From positions 1 to 60,255 of the forward strand of contig NZ_JAUSTI010000025.1 in assembly GCF_030812775.1 (NCBI RefSeq): a DNA stretch of 60,255 nt, written 5' to 3'. This DNA is from Paenibacillus tundrae (GTDB taxonomy: Bacteria > Bacillota > Bacilli > Paenibacillales > Paenibacillaceae). The notes beneath the pieces were generated by a model. The model was not told the origin of the DNA and did no database searches. It worked only from the letters and a program-made list of their open reading frames with translations. A program made the translations under genes and the position numbers. Every line of letters starts with the position of its first letter. The stretch's first letter is position 1. Of the stretch, positions 45,376 to 54,173 are shown piece by piece.

Positions 45376-46071
45376 CTAATCGCGGCGCGGCCGCTCGTGA
45401 CGACGGCTCAGCTCTGACATAATATCGTCCAGTGGCAACTTGCGCTCTTGAAGGAGAACGAGCAAGTGATACATGAGGTCACTGACTTCCAGACGCAGCT
45501 CGTCATTATCTTTATTTTTCGCGGCAATGATCGTCTCCGATGCTTCTTCACCGATTTTTTTGAGAATTTTATCTACGCCCTTGTCGAACAGATATGTCGT
45601 ATAAGCCCCTTCTGGGCGCTCACGCTCACGTTCAGCAATGACAGATTCAAGTTCACCAAGTACAGCAAAACGTGTCTCCGCTTCGCTTGCTTGTTTGGAC
45701 GTTTCCGGCAAACCAGTGATTTCATTGTGGAAACAAGTCACTTCACCTGTGTGGCAAGCTGGTCCATTCGGTTTAACCTCAACAAGTAACGTATCTCCAT
45801 CGCAATCATATTTAAGCGAAGTGATCTGTTGTACGTTGCCTGATGTTGCTCCTTTGTGCCATAGCTCTTGACGAGAGCGTGACCAGAACCACGTTTCACC
45901 AGATTCCAGCGACAGCTTCAAAGACTCCCGGTTCATGTAAGCCATCATCAAGACTTCGCGAGTTTCAGCATCCTGTACAATGGCAGGTACCAATCCATCG
46001 TTCCAGCGGATATGCTCCACTACCTGTGTAAGGGACAATTGTTCCTTCATTTCATTACTTGTATTACTCAC
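45376..46071 (-). CDS. hisIE: Bifunctional phosphoribosyl-AMP cyclohydrolase / phosphoribosyl-ATP pyrophosphatase
   Basis: A 231-residue fusion for steps 2 and 3 of histidine synthesis. The N-terminal cyclohydrolase has VLMMAYMNRESL, WFWSRSRQELWHKG and zinc ligands in DCDGD and CHTGEVTCF; the C-terminal half (about 125-231) is the MazG-like pyrophosphatase (EEASETIIAAKNKDNDEL). It starts with GTG at 46071, overlapping the hisF stop by 8 bases, so the two are coupled. Confidence 0.96.
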   Translation of the reverse strand: MSNTSNEMKEQLSLTQVVEHIRWNDGLVPAIVQDAETREVLMMAYMNRESLKLSLESGETWFWSRSRQELWHKGATSGNVQQITSLKYDCDGDTLLVEVKPNGPACHTGEVTCFHNEITGLPETSKQASEAETRFAVLGELESVIAERERERPEGAYTTYLFDKGVDKILKKIGEEASETIIAAKNKDNDELRLEVSDLMYHLLVLLQERKLPLDDIMSELSRRHERPRRD

Positions 46072-46825
46072 GGATCTCCACCCCTTGTTCGCTCAAATGT
46101 TGTTTTAGTGCCGGTACGGCGATTTCTTTATAATGGAATATCGTTGCTGCGAGCCCCGCATCCGCTTTACCCGCCGTGAACACATCGTAGAAGTGGGATT
46201 CCTTGCCGGCACCACCTGAGGCGATAACCGGTATACGCACCGATTCTGATACCGCAGCCGTCAGCTTCAGATCGAAGCCATCTTTGGTGCCGTCCGCATC
46301 CATACTTGTCAGCAAAATTTCACCTGCTCCTAATTCTTCAGCCTGCTTGACCCATTCCAGTGCCTTGATGCCTGAAGCTTTCCGGCCTCCATGGGTATAG
46401 ACTTCCCACTCGCCCCAAGCATCGTTGTACTTGGCATCCACCGCTACCACAATACACTGGGAACCAAACCGACGTGCCCCATCTGCAATCAACTGAGGAT
46501 TAAGCACTGCTGCTGTATTAACGGCAATTTTGTCCGCGCCTGCTCGCAAAATACGCTTCATATCTTCAACCTTGGAGATACCTCCACCCACCGTAAATGG
46601 AATCGCAATTTCGCCAGCCGTTTGACGTACAACTTCTTCCATCGTTTCCCGTCCTTCTACCGAAGCGGAAATATCGAGGAATACCAGTTCGTCGGCACCT
46701 TCGCGATCATATAGCGCCGCCAGCTCAACCGGATCACCCGCATCGCGGAGATTGACGAAGTTAACGCCTTTGACAACCCGCCCGTCCTTCACGTCCAGAC
46801 AAGGAATGATTCTTTTTGCCAGCAT
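46064..46825 (-). CDS. hisF: Imidazole glycerol phosphate synthase cyclase subunit HisF
   Basis: A 253-residue TIM barrel forming imidazole glycerol phosphate and AICAR from PRFAR with ammonia from HisH. D11 in IIPCLDVKDGRVVKG and the second catalytic Asp in IVVAVDAKYND are present, with phosphate loops GGGIS and IASGGAG. AGAGGAAGAGGAG precedes the ATG. It lies 29 bp behind hisA. Confidence 0.97.
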   Translation of the reverse strand: MLAKRIIPCLDVKDGRVVKGVNFVNLRDAGDPVELAALYDREGADELVFLDISASVEGRETMEEVVRQTAGEIAIPFTVGGGISKVEDMKRILRAGADKIAVNTAAVLNPQLIADGARRFGSQCIVVAVDAKYNDAWGEWEVYTHGGRKASGIKALEWVKQAEELGAGEILLTSMDADGTKDGFDLKLTAAVSESVRIPVIASGGAGKESHFYDVFTAGKADAGLAATIFHYKEIAVPALKQHLSEQGVEIRE

Positions 46826-46854
46826 GCTCCTCTTCCTCTCTACCCGAATATCGC

Positions 46855-47589
46855 TTATTTATTCACCGAACGTACCGCTTCAGTCAGATCGATGCTACCT
46901 GTATATAGCGCTTTGCCCACGATTGCTCCACCAACGCCATCCTCTGCATGGCGGCTAAGGCGAAGTAGATCATCCATGACGCTCACACCACCGGAAGCAA
47001 TGACGGTTCTGCCGCTCGCCTTAGCTAGAGACACAATCGCTTCCACATTGGGTCCTTGCATCATGCCGTCCCGAGAAATATCAGTGAAGATGAATGTTTC
47101 TGCGCCGAATGCAGCCAGCTCCTTCGCCAGCACTTCAGCCTGAACTTCTGATGTTTCAAGCCAGCCTCGTGTAGCGACATAACCGTTACGAGCATCTATC
47201 CCGATGGCAACCTTATCGCCGTATCGTCCCAACACTTCCTCCGTAAAAGCACGATCCTCAATCGCCGCTGTTCCAATAATAAGTCGGCTAACACCAAGTC
47301 CGAGCAAACGCTCCACATCGGCAACTGTACGAAGACCGCCACCAACCTGAACAGGCACGTTTACTGCTGAAGCGATTCGCCCGATCAGCTCATCATTAAC
47401 GGGATGTCCAGCCTTAGCACCGTCCAGATCTACGAGATGAACATATGTACCGCCTTGCTTCTCCCAAGATAGGGCAACTTGTACAGGGTCATCGTTGTAT
47501 ACCGTCTCCTGATTGTAATCGCCTTGCACCAGTCTTACACATTTGCCGTCTCGGATATCGATTGCTGGATATATGATAAAAGATGACAT
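46855..47589 (-). CDS. hisA: Phosphoribosylformimino-5-aminoimidazole carboxamide ribotide isomerase
   Basis: A 244-residue TIM barrel isomerising ProFAR to PRFAR. IYPAIDIRDGKCVRLVQGDY and GGGLR, IIGTAAI, IASGGVS are typical. The ATG at 47589 has GGAGGG before it; the longer open frame is not family-like. A 198-bp gap separates it from hisH. Confidence 0.96.
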   Translation of the reverse strand: MSSFIIYPAIDIRDGKCVRLVQGDYNQETVYNDDPVQVALSWEKQGGTYVHLVDLDGAKAGHPVNDELIGRIASAVNVPVQVGGGLRTVADVERLLGLGVSRLIIGTAAIEDRAFTEEVLGRYGDKVAIGIDARNGYVATRGWLETSEVQAEVLAKELAAFGAETFIFTDISRDGMMQGPNVEAIVSLAKASGRTVIASGGVSVMDDLLRLSRHAEDGVGGAIVGKALYTGSIDLTEAVRSVNK

Positions 47590-47702
47590 ACAAGCCCTCC
47601 TGATTATCGCTTTATAGCTGATGTTTAGTTTAGAGTACATTTCAGAACTCACTACTCTACTGCATAATGATTCAATCTGTCCTCAATGTACCGAATATTC
47701 AA

Positions 47703-47730
47703 ATTATGTTGTCTTACACGAGCTATTCAA
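47703..47730 (-). promoter_or_regulatory. Candidate internal promoter before hisA
   Basis: On the minus strand TTGAAT (47730-47725), 16-bp spacer, CATAAT (47708-47703), in the only long gap of the his operon. Confidence 0.3.
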
Positions 47731-47787
47731 TTCATTCCAGTGAAGCTCTACTTTGAACATAATTAATGCTCAAACATATACAGCCGT

Positions 47788-48396
47788 TTACGTTAAAGCC
47801 AAGAAATTACCCAGAAGCTTCATGCCTAGCTCGCCACTTTTTTCCGGATGGAACTGCATACCGAAGTTTGATCCTCTACCCACAATTGCCGTCACAGGAT
47901 GTCCGTAATCGGTGACTGCCAGTAGATCACTTTGCACTTCAGTAACTGCATGATATGAATGGACGAAATACACGTGACCTGCATCAAGGCCAGCCAACAA
48001 CGGGTTTTCCGGTTGTAGGAACTCCAGACGGTTCCAGCCCATATGTGGAACCTTCAGTTCGCCTGGGGCGAAGCGCACCACTTTACCTGGTAAAATGTTT
48101 AGTCCCTTATGTTCCCCGTGCTCTTCACTAGAGCTGAACAATAACTGCATCCCAAGACAAATACCGAGCAGAGGCTTCGACCCAGCAGCAGCTTCTTTAA
48201 CTACAGCATCCAGACCACTCTCCCGGAGATGCTCCATCGCATCACCAAATGCACCTACACCGGGCAGAATCACACCATCTGCACCCAGAATCGCCTCACG
48301 GTCTCCCGTTACCAGCGCTTCATAGCCTAGACGTTCGACCGCTTTGCCGACGCTGTGCAGGTTCCCCATACCGTAATCGACAATTGCAATCGCCAT
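47788..48396 (-). CDS. hisH: Imidazole glycerol phosphate synthase glutaminase subunit HisH
   Basis: A 202-residue class-I glutamine amidotransferase supplying ammonia to HisF. Catalytic Cys80 in GICLGMQ, His and Glu in MQFHPEKSGE, oxyanion loop PGVGAF. Starts 3 bp after the hisB stop. Unlike most operons, hisA is not directly adjacent (198-bp gap). Confidence 0.97.
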   Translation of the reverse strand: MAIAIVDYGMGNLHSVGKAVERLGYEALVTGDREAILGADGVILPGVGAFGDAMEHLRESGLDAVVKEAAAGSKPLLGICLGMQLLFSSSEEHGEHKGLNILPGKVVRFAPGELKVPHMGWNRLEFLQPENPLLAGLDAGHVYFVHSYHAVTEVQSDLLAVTDYGHPVTAIVGRGSNFGMQFHPEKSGELGMKLLGNFLALT

Positions 48397-48399
48397 CGT

Positions 48400-49029
48400 C
48401 TACAGCACTCCCTTCGTGGAAGGCACACCCGTTACACGTGGATCAATCATCGTTGCCTCATCTAATGCTCGGCCAAGTGCCTTGAATATTGCTTCAATCA
48501 TATGATGTGTGTTCTGTCCGTAGTGCACAATCACATGTAAGGTAATCCGAGCTTCCAATGCCAGTTTCCACAGAAACTCATGCACAAGCTCTGTGGAGAA
48601 GCTGCCAACCTGCTGGGATGGATATTCTGCACGATACTCAAAGTGAGGTCGGTTGGAGACATCAATGATGACCTGAGCCAGAGCCTCATCCATAGGTACG
48701 AATACACTGGCATAACGCTTAATGCCCCGTTTGTCGCCCAATGCTTCTCGTAAAGTCTGTCCAAGACAGATCCCGATGTCCTCTACAGTGTGGTGATCAT
48801 CAATATCAATGTCCCCGCGCGCTTGTACGTTTAGATCGAATTGTCCGTGCTTCGTGAACAGATCCAGCATGTGGTTCAGAAATGGCACATCCGTCTCGAT
48901 CACCGATTGACCCGTTCCATCGACGGAAAATGCGAGTTGAATATTGGTCTCATTCGTTTTGCGGTCTACCTGTGCCTCGCGCACAGCACCTTTGTTCTCT
49001 AGTCCCAAGCCATTCTCTTGATTATCCAT
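48400..49029 (-). CDS. hisB: Imidazoleglycerol-phosphate dehydratase
   Basis: A 209-residue monofunctional dehydratase converting imidazole glycerol phosphate to imidazole acetol phosphate with Mn. The metal-binding repeats FLNHMLDLFTKHG, DIDDHHTVEDIG and the second half HYGQNTHHMIEAIFKALGRA are visible. It overlaps the hisD end by 8 bases. Confidence 0.97.
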   Translation of the reverse strand: MDNQENGLGLENKGAVREAQVDRKTNETNIQLAFSVDGTGQSVIETDVPFLNHMLDLFTKHGQFDLNVQARGDIDIDDHHTVEDIGICLGQTLREALGDKRGIKRYASVFVPMDEALAQVIIDVSNRPHFEYRAEYPSQQVGSFSTELVHEFLWKLALEARITLHVIVHYGQNTHHMIEAIFKALGRALDEATMIDPRVTGVPSTKGVL

Positions 49030-50326
49030 GATCTGATTCCGCCTTTCCTTCCTGTTCTAACCGCACAGCGATTGCGCGGGCGTGACCTTCAAGCCCTTCA
49101 TGCCTTGCCAACTCTATAATAGCCGCTCCGTTCTGGAGCAACGCTTCCTTGCTGTAATAGATCAAGCTGGATTTCTTAATAAAATCATCCACATCCACCG
49201 GTGAACTGAACCGGGCTGTACCATTCGTCGGAATAATATGATTCGGACCGGCAAAATAATCCCCTACCGGTTCCGAGCTATATGGCCCTAAGAAGATGGC
49301 ACCAGCGTTCTCAATCCGTCCAGCATAAGCCATCGGCTCTTGCACCATAATCTCTAAGTGCTCCGGTGCAAGGCGATTCACCACATCAATTCCTTCATCT
49401 AAGGAATCAACCACGATAATTGCACCATACTGCTCCACCGAAGCAGCCGCAATATCTCTACGCGGCAGCACGTCCAGTTGCCGCTTCACCTCGGCCTGCA
49501 CGGCTTCCGCCAGCGTAGCCGAAGTCGTGACGAGAATAGCCGATGCCATCTCGTCATGTTCCGCCTGCGACAATAAGTCTGCGGCAACATACACCGGATT
49601 CGCCGTATCATCGGCAAGCACCACAATCTCACTCGGCCCCGCGATACTGTCGATATCGACCGCCCCATACACTTCGCGCTTCGCGAGCGCCACGTAAATA
49701 TTGCCCGGTCCACAGATCTTATCCACCGGGGCAATACTCTCCGTGCCGTAGGCGAGGGCGGCGATGGCTTGCGCGCCGCCAACCCGGTACATCTCGCTTA
49801 CGCCTGCTTCCGCGGCAGCCACGAGAATGTACGGGTTAATACCTTCGCCACCATTAGTAGATGGCGGCGTTACCAGAACAATCTCCGGCACACCCGCTAC
49901 CTGTGCCGGAATCACATTCATCAGCACCGACGAAGGGTACGCTGCTTTGCCGCCAGGTACATATACACCGACCCGCTTCAGCGGTCGGATTACCTGGCCC
50001 AGCAGACTGCCGTCTGGCTGCCAATCCATCCAAGAATTGCGTTTCTGCTTCTCATGAAACGCACGAATATTAGCGGCTGCCTGCCGAATCGCCGTTACAA
50101 ATGATGGCTCCACCGCGGCATACGCTGCTTGTAGCTCTTCCTGCGGCACATGAAGCTCTGAAGCCGCGAGCTTCGTCCGATCCAGTTGCTCTGTGTACCG
50201 GAGCAACGCGGTATCACCTTCTCGGCGGATGTCACTGACAATGCGTCGTACGGTTTCATTTTGCTCAGGTGTACCATATTCGACTTCCCGCTTCAGATTA
50301 AACTCCCGTGCAGGTACAATTTTCAT
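49022..50326 (-). CDS. hisD: Histidinol dehydrogenase
   Basis: A 434-residue zinc enzyme oxidising histidinol to histidine with two NAD. PGGKAAYPSSVLMN, SQAEHDEMASAILVT and the C-terminal NGTARFSSPVDVDDFIK carry family residues including the catalytic and zinc-binding His. AAGGAGG precedes the ATG. Codon use is GC-richer in the middle of this gene than in its neighbours. Confidence 0.97.
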   Translation of the reverse strand: MKIVPAREFNLKREVEYGTPEQNETVRRIVSDIRREGDTALLRYTEQLDRTKLAASELHVPQEELQAAYAAVEPSFVTAIRQAAANIRAFHEKQKRNSWMDWQPDGSLLGQVIRPLKRVGVYVPGGKAAYPSSVLMNVIPAQVAGVPEIVLVTPPSTNGGEGINPYILVAAAEAGVSEMYRVGGAQAIAALAYGTESIAPVDKICGPGNIYVALAKREVYGAVDIDSIAGPSEIVVLADDTANPVYVAADLLSQAEHDEMASAILVTTSATLAEAVQAEVKRQLDVLPRRDIAAASVEQYGAIIVVDSLDEGIDVVNRLAPEHLEIMVQEPMAYAGRIENAGAIFLGPYSSEPVGDYFAGPNHIIPTNGTARFSSPVDVDDFIKKSSLIYYSKEALLQNGAAIIELARHEGLEGHARAIAVRLEQEGKAESDHG

Positions 50327-50506
50327 GCATATAACCTCCTTCTCTCCTGTATTACTGCCGTGCTATATGTTCATTCTTTGATATCTATAACTTCTATCCC
50401 GCCGCAGTTTTGCTCCCAGTGTAGTTCTCAGCACATAATGCTCTGCTGCACTACACATCTAACGAGGTCTGCTACATGTCCATGATAATAAGCTAAGAGG
50501 CTTTCG

Positions 50507-51166
50507 TTAGCCTCGCAGTATCCCGCCAGACATCTCCGTCGAAGCTGGAATAACCTTCTGCAATGCGTCGCATAACGACTGAATCCGATCATTCTTCATC
50601 CGATAACTAACCCGGTTGGCAATAAGGCGACTGGTGATATCAAGAATTGAATTCATTTCCACCAATCCATTCTCGCGTAGTGTCTGCCCCGTCTCGACCA
50701 GATCGACAATTCGATCTGCTAAGCCAATCAGTGGAGCAAGCTCAATGGAGCCGTTCAGCTTAATGACTTCCACCTGCTGTCCTTGTTCTCTGAAATATTG
50801 GGAAGCAATGATCGGGTATTTGGTTGCTACACGTTGCTGAATACCTGGCTTCCAATCAGGAAGGCCAATAACGGACATCCGGCACTGTGCAATTCCCAGG
50901 TTGAGCAGCTCATAGACATCCCGGTTTTCCTCAAGCAGTACGTCCTTGCCCACGATCCCGATATCAGCCACACCATATTCTACATAGGTCGGGACATCCA
51001 CAGGCTTCGCCATAATAAATTCCATACCCGCTTCAGGCACCTCAATGACCAGCTTGCGTGTATCATCCACATCAACGGGAATGTCGAGACCTGCTTCACG
51101 GAATAACTTTGAAGCTTTTTTATAGATTCGACCCTTAGGCATTGCTACCTTCAAAATATCCGACAT
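50507..51166 (-). CDS. hisG: ATP phosphoribosyltransferase catalytic subunit (short form)
   Basis: A 219-residue short-form HisG, catalysing the first step from PRPP and ATP. It lacks the C-terminal regulatory domain, so it needs HisZ for activity and histidine feedback. VAMPKGRIYKKASKLF and the PRPP loop DIVETGQTLREN are visible. The ATG at 51166 lies 1 base behind the hisZ stop (TGA-G-ATG), the coupling expected of partners made in equal amounts. Confidence 0.96.
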   Translation of the reverse strand: MSDILKVAMPKGRIYKKASKLFREAGLDIPVDVDDTRKLVIEVPEAGMEFIMAKPVDVPTYVEYGVADIGIVGKDVLLEENRDVYELLNLGIAQCRMSVIGLPDWKPGIQQRVATKYPIIASQYFREQGQQVEVIKLNGSIELAPLIGLADRIVDLVETGQTLRENGLVEMNSILDITSRLIANRVSYRMKNDRIQSLCDALQKVIPASTEMSGGILRG

Positions 51167-51167
51167 C

Positions 51168-52394
51168 TCAGCGTGCTCCCCTTTCTTCAGATGAATAACG
51201 AATGACCTCGGCATACCGCTTGTCACTCCGCGCTTCATGTTCACCAGAGGTTACAGCTACCTTCGCCGTTTCAGTGATGCTGTTCTCTTCGGAGAGAAGG
51301 GCTGTCACAACGTTCTTTCCTAAACTGCGTAACCGCGCCGCTTCCGTAAGTGCTTCAGCTCGGCATTCAGACTGATATTCAATCAGCACAGGCTTTTCTT
51401 CTTCTATTGTAATGCCATGTACTCCGTCGATGATCCGGTTTGTTTTAAGCGCAAACCCTGTAGCCGGAAGCGCACGTCCAAACTGCTGCAGCAGATTATC
51501 ATATCGTCCACCACTGCATACAGGCGATCCAAGCTCGGCCGCATAACCTTCAAATGTCATACCTGTATAATACGAGAAGTCACCAATCATCGTCAGATCG
51601 ATCAACACATGCTCAGAGACTCCATACGCCTCTAACACCTCAAATACTGCACACAGATGGGCGATAGACTCTGCCGCTTCCGGACTAGAGCTTAATTGAG
51701 TTGCTTCAGCACAGATCTCTTTGCCACCTCGCAAACGTAGAATTGCCTCAAGTTGTGCCTTCAACTTTGGTTCAAGATCAAGTGCTTCAATAGATTCCCG
51801 ATAACCAACGTAGTCCCGCCCGAGCAATCCCTTCTTCAATTCTTGCTGCTGTGTAGTCTGACCCGGGATAACCTCTTCCAACAATCCATTCAGGAAACCC
51901 ATGTGACCCATCGCTATTTTAAAAGAAGACACACCCGCTGCCTGTAAAGAGGCAATCGCCAAAGCAACCACCTCTGCATCCGCTTCAGGGGAATCATCAC
52001 CTACGAGTTCAACACCCGTCTGGAAAAATTCAGCTTCACGTCCCGCTTCCTCTTCAATGGAGCGGAACACATTTGCATGATAAGACAAACGGAGTGGTAG
52101 CGGCTCATCCTTCAGTAGAGAAGATACCACCCGCGCAATAGGAGCTGTCAGATCCGATCTCAACACGAGCGTTGTTCCTCGGCTATTCAGCAACTTGAAC
52201 AATTTACGATCTGATGTAGAGCTGGCTACACCTACCGTATCGTAATACTCAATCGTTGGCGTCATAATCTGGCGATAACCCCAGCGTTCCATGCATTCTA
52301 GTGCATTTCGCTCAATCGTTCTCAGCTTGTTCACGACAAGCGGTGTATAGTCACGGAAACCGGTTGGTTTCTCGAAGCCTTTTGGTTTAGACAT
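51168..52394 (-). CDS. hisZ: ATP phosphoribosyltransferase regulatory subunit HisZ
   Basis: A 408-residue paralogue of histidyl-tRNA synthetase (motifs GFRDYTP, LVLRSDLTAPIARV, GGRYDNLL) without tRNA-charging ability. It is the first gene of the operon, followed 1 base later by hisG. The start is ATG 52394 or ATG 52403; the former has better spacing to GGGGTG. Confidence 0.95.
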   Translation of the reverse strand: MSKPKGFEKPTGFRDYTPLVVNKLRTIERNALECMERWGYRQIMTPTIEYYDTVGVASSTSDRKLFKLLNSRGTTLVLRSDLTAPIARVVSSLLKDEPLPLRLSYHANVFRSIEEEAGREAEFFQTGVELVGDDSPEADAEVVALAIASLQAAGVSSFKIAMGHMGFLNGLLEEVIPGQTTQQQELKKGLLGRDYVGYRESIEALDLEPKLKAQLEAILRLRGGKEICAEATQLSSSPEAAESIAHLCAVFEVLEAYGVSEHVLIDLTMIGDFSYYTGMTFEGYAAELGSPVCSGGRYDNLLQQFGRALPATGFALKTNRIIDGVHGITIEEEKPVLIEYQSECRAEALTEAARLRSLGKNVVTALLSEENSITETAKVAVTSGEHEARSDKRYAEVIRYSSEERGAR

Positions 52395-52837
52395 TTGTAT
52401 CATTCACCCCGAGTCAGTAGTTTAGATTGTGCAGCAGTCTGTAAGTCTGTATATGGATTCTTGCATCAATTCATCCGTCAATTTTCATTTCAATCTGTAT
52501 CTCAACAGGATTTATGTAGTTAGCATCTATCTGTATCAGCCTAAGCCCCAAAATGCCTTCGTAAATCCTTTATGCGTTCTTCTGTTAAGCCGTTCTTGTG
52601 CTCTAGCTGCTATGCAGCGCATTATTTCTATGGGTTCAGACCCTCAGCGAGAGGAGAATTTTTATTTCTCTTTCTGTCCCTATTGCTTTCGCATGGTAAA
52701 GTGCTAACAAACTAAAGGATATGGGATATGATAACATGAATGACGCCACATCGTCAACAAAACCACACAGCTAGCCTGCCATCTTCCTTCTATGGTTTAC
52801 CCGCATTTTATAAGCGTGACGAGAATATTTATATATG
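52395..52837. other. Long leader region of the histidine operon
   Basis: About 440 bp between the yvoF-like terminator and hisZ. A classical T-box was looked for: the conserved antiterminator motif AGGGTGGNACCGCG is absent. Small hairpins such as GGGT-CTGA-ACCC (minus strand) are present. Regulation of the operon is not obvious. Confidence 0.5.
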
Positions 52838-52860
52838 AAAAAAGCTGCCCTTAGCAGCTT
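52838..52860 (-). terminator. Terminator of the hprK-lgt-ppaX-yvoF operon
   Basis: On the minus strand AAGCTGC, loop TAAGG, GCAGCTT, then a six-T run. Confidence 0.9.
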
Positions 52861-52985
52861 CTCCCTCAGCGGTTCAGATTTCACCTTAACCACTGGATAT
52901 ATCTTATTAGTTCCTATGTTTCTAATAATAAGTCTTAGGTATTCATGTAATGCCTTAAATGCCGTTTTCCAACGACCTTCATTTC

Positions 52986-53513
52986 CTAAAATGGTTCATC
53001 TGTCTTCACGAGCACATCATGCTCTAGAGATGCAGACCGGGATAGATCCCGTAGTGGATTTCCTCCCACAAAGGCTCCTGGTGCAACATCCTTGTGAACT
53101 ACAGCACCTGCTGCAACCACAGCTCCATCCCCGATGGTTACCCCCGGCAAGATGGTTGTATTCGCACCAATGAGTACATTCTCACCGATAATGACCTCGC
53201 CCAGCCTGTACTCTTTGATTAGATATTCATGAGCCAGAATGGTCGTGCTGTATCCGATGACTGAGTTTTCGCCCACCGTGATCTTCTCCGGAAAAAACAC
53301 ATCTACCATCACCATTAAGCCAAATGCCGTATGTTTACCTACCTTCATGCCAAGCATTCGGCGATAGATCCAGTTCTTTACCGATAGAATCGGACAGTAA
53401 CGTGATAGCTGAATCCAGATAAAATTACGAACACCCTTCCATGGGCTTACGGTCTGATAGATGTGCCATAATGCATTATGACCTTCTACCGGATAGCGGG
53501 TTACTTTTCTCAT
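52986..53513 (-). CDS. Hexapeptide-repeat acyltransferase (YvoF-like)
   Basis: A 175-residue left-handed beta-helix acyltransferase with the repeats IGENVLIGANTTILPGVTIG and IGDGAVVAAGAVVHKD, and a basic N-terminal part. Position right after ppaX, with the ATGA overlap of 4 bases, matches B. subtilis yvoF. Substrate unknown. Confidence 0.88.
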   Translation of the reverse strand: MRKVTRYPVEGHNALWHIYQTVSPWKGVRNFIWIQLSRYCPILSVKNWIYRRMLGMKVGKHTAFGLMVMVDVFFPEKITVGENSVIGYSTTILAHEYLIKEYRLGEVIIGENVLIGANTTILPGVTIGDGAVVAAGAVVHKDVAPGAFVGGNPLRDLSRSASLEHDVLVKTDEPF

Positions 53514-54166
53514 GTACGTCTCGCTTCAATACCTGTAAGTGTAAGCAGATCCCTCATATCGTGCACAATATGATCCGGGTTGTATTCTTTCAGTTTTTCT
53601 TCTCCCTTGAGAGACCAAGCCACACCTACGGAGAGTGCACCTGCATTTTGAGCCGACTGAATATCCACGGGGCTGTCACCAATCATCAATGTTTTGGCAG
53701 GATCGGCACCAAGCTCGTTCATCGCCTTCAATACCGGTTCAGCATGAGGTTTCGGATGGGTTACATCCGTGACTGTTACAATAGTTTGCATATACTTGAG
53801 CAAGTCGAAGCGCTCTAACACCTTAAGTGTAGAAGGACGAATTTTCGTTGTCACTACTCCCATTACAATACCTGCTTGATGAAGAGCTTCAATAACCTCC
53901 AACACATGCGGGAAAGGCTGCACCATTGCCTCATGGTGAATATCATTATATGCACGGTAGCCCTTCACATACTCAGAGACATCCTCTTGTCCAGAAAATG
54001 TTCGCATCTGCTGTTCCAACGTACCACCCATATGTGGAATAATCTCTTCCCTTGTCCACGGAGCTGAATGCTCCCATTCTCCCATTACATGTAGGAACGA
54101 GCTGATGATCAGTTCATTCGTATCTATAATCGTTCCATCGAGATCAAACAAAACCGTGTTGATCAT
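53510..54166 (-). CDS. ppaX: Pyrophosphatase PpaX (HAD family)
   Basis: A 218-residue HAD hydrolase that removes the pyrophosphate formed when HprK dephosphorylates P-Ser-HPr. Nucleophile D8 and D10 in FDLDGTIID, plus VVTTKIRPST and GDSPVDIQSA. It starts 7 bp after the lgt stop and overlaps the yvoF-like gene by 4 bases. Its linkage with hprK is functional. Confidence 0.93.
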   Translation of the reverse strand: MINTVLFDLDGTIIDTNELIISSFLHVMGEWEHSAPWTREEIIPHMGGTLEQQMRTFSGQEDVSEYVKGYRAYNDIHHEAMVQPFPHVLEVIEALHQAGIVMGVVTTKIRPSTLKVLERFDLLKYMQTIVTVTDVTHPKPHAEPVLKAMNELGADPAKTLMIGDSPVDIQSAQNAGALSVGVAWSLKGEEKLKEYNPDHIVHDMRDLLTLTGIEARRT

Positions 54167-54173
54167 ACCTGCA

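Noticed and set aside
52395..52837. T-box riboswitch before hisZ
   Set aside because: The conserved antiterminator motif and its surrounding structure are not present on the minus strand.
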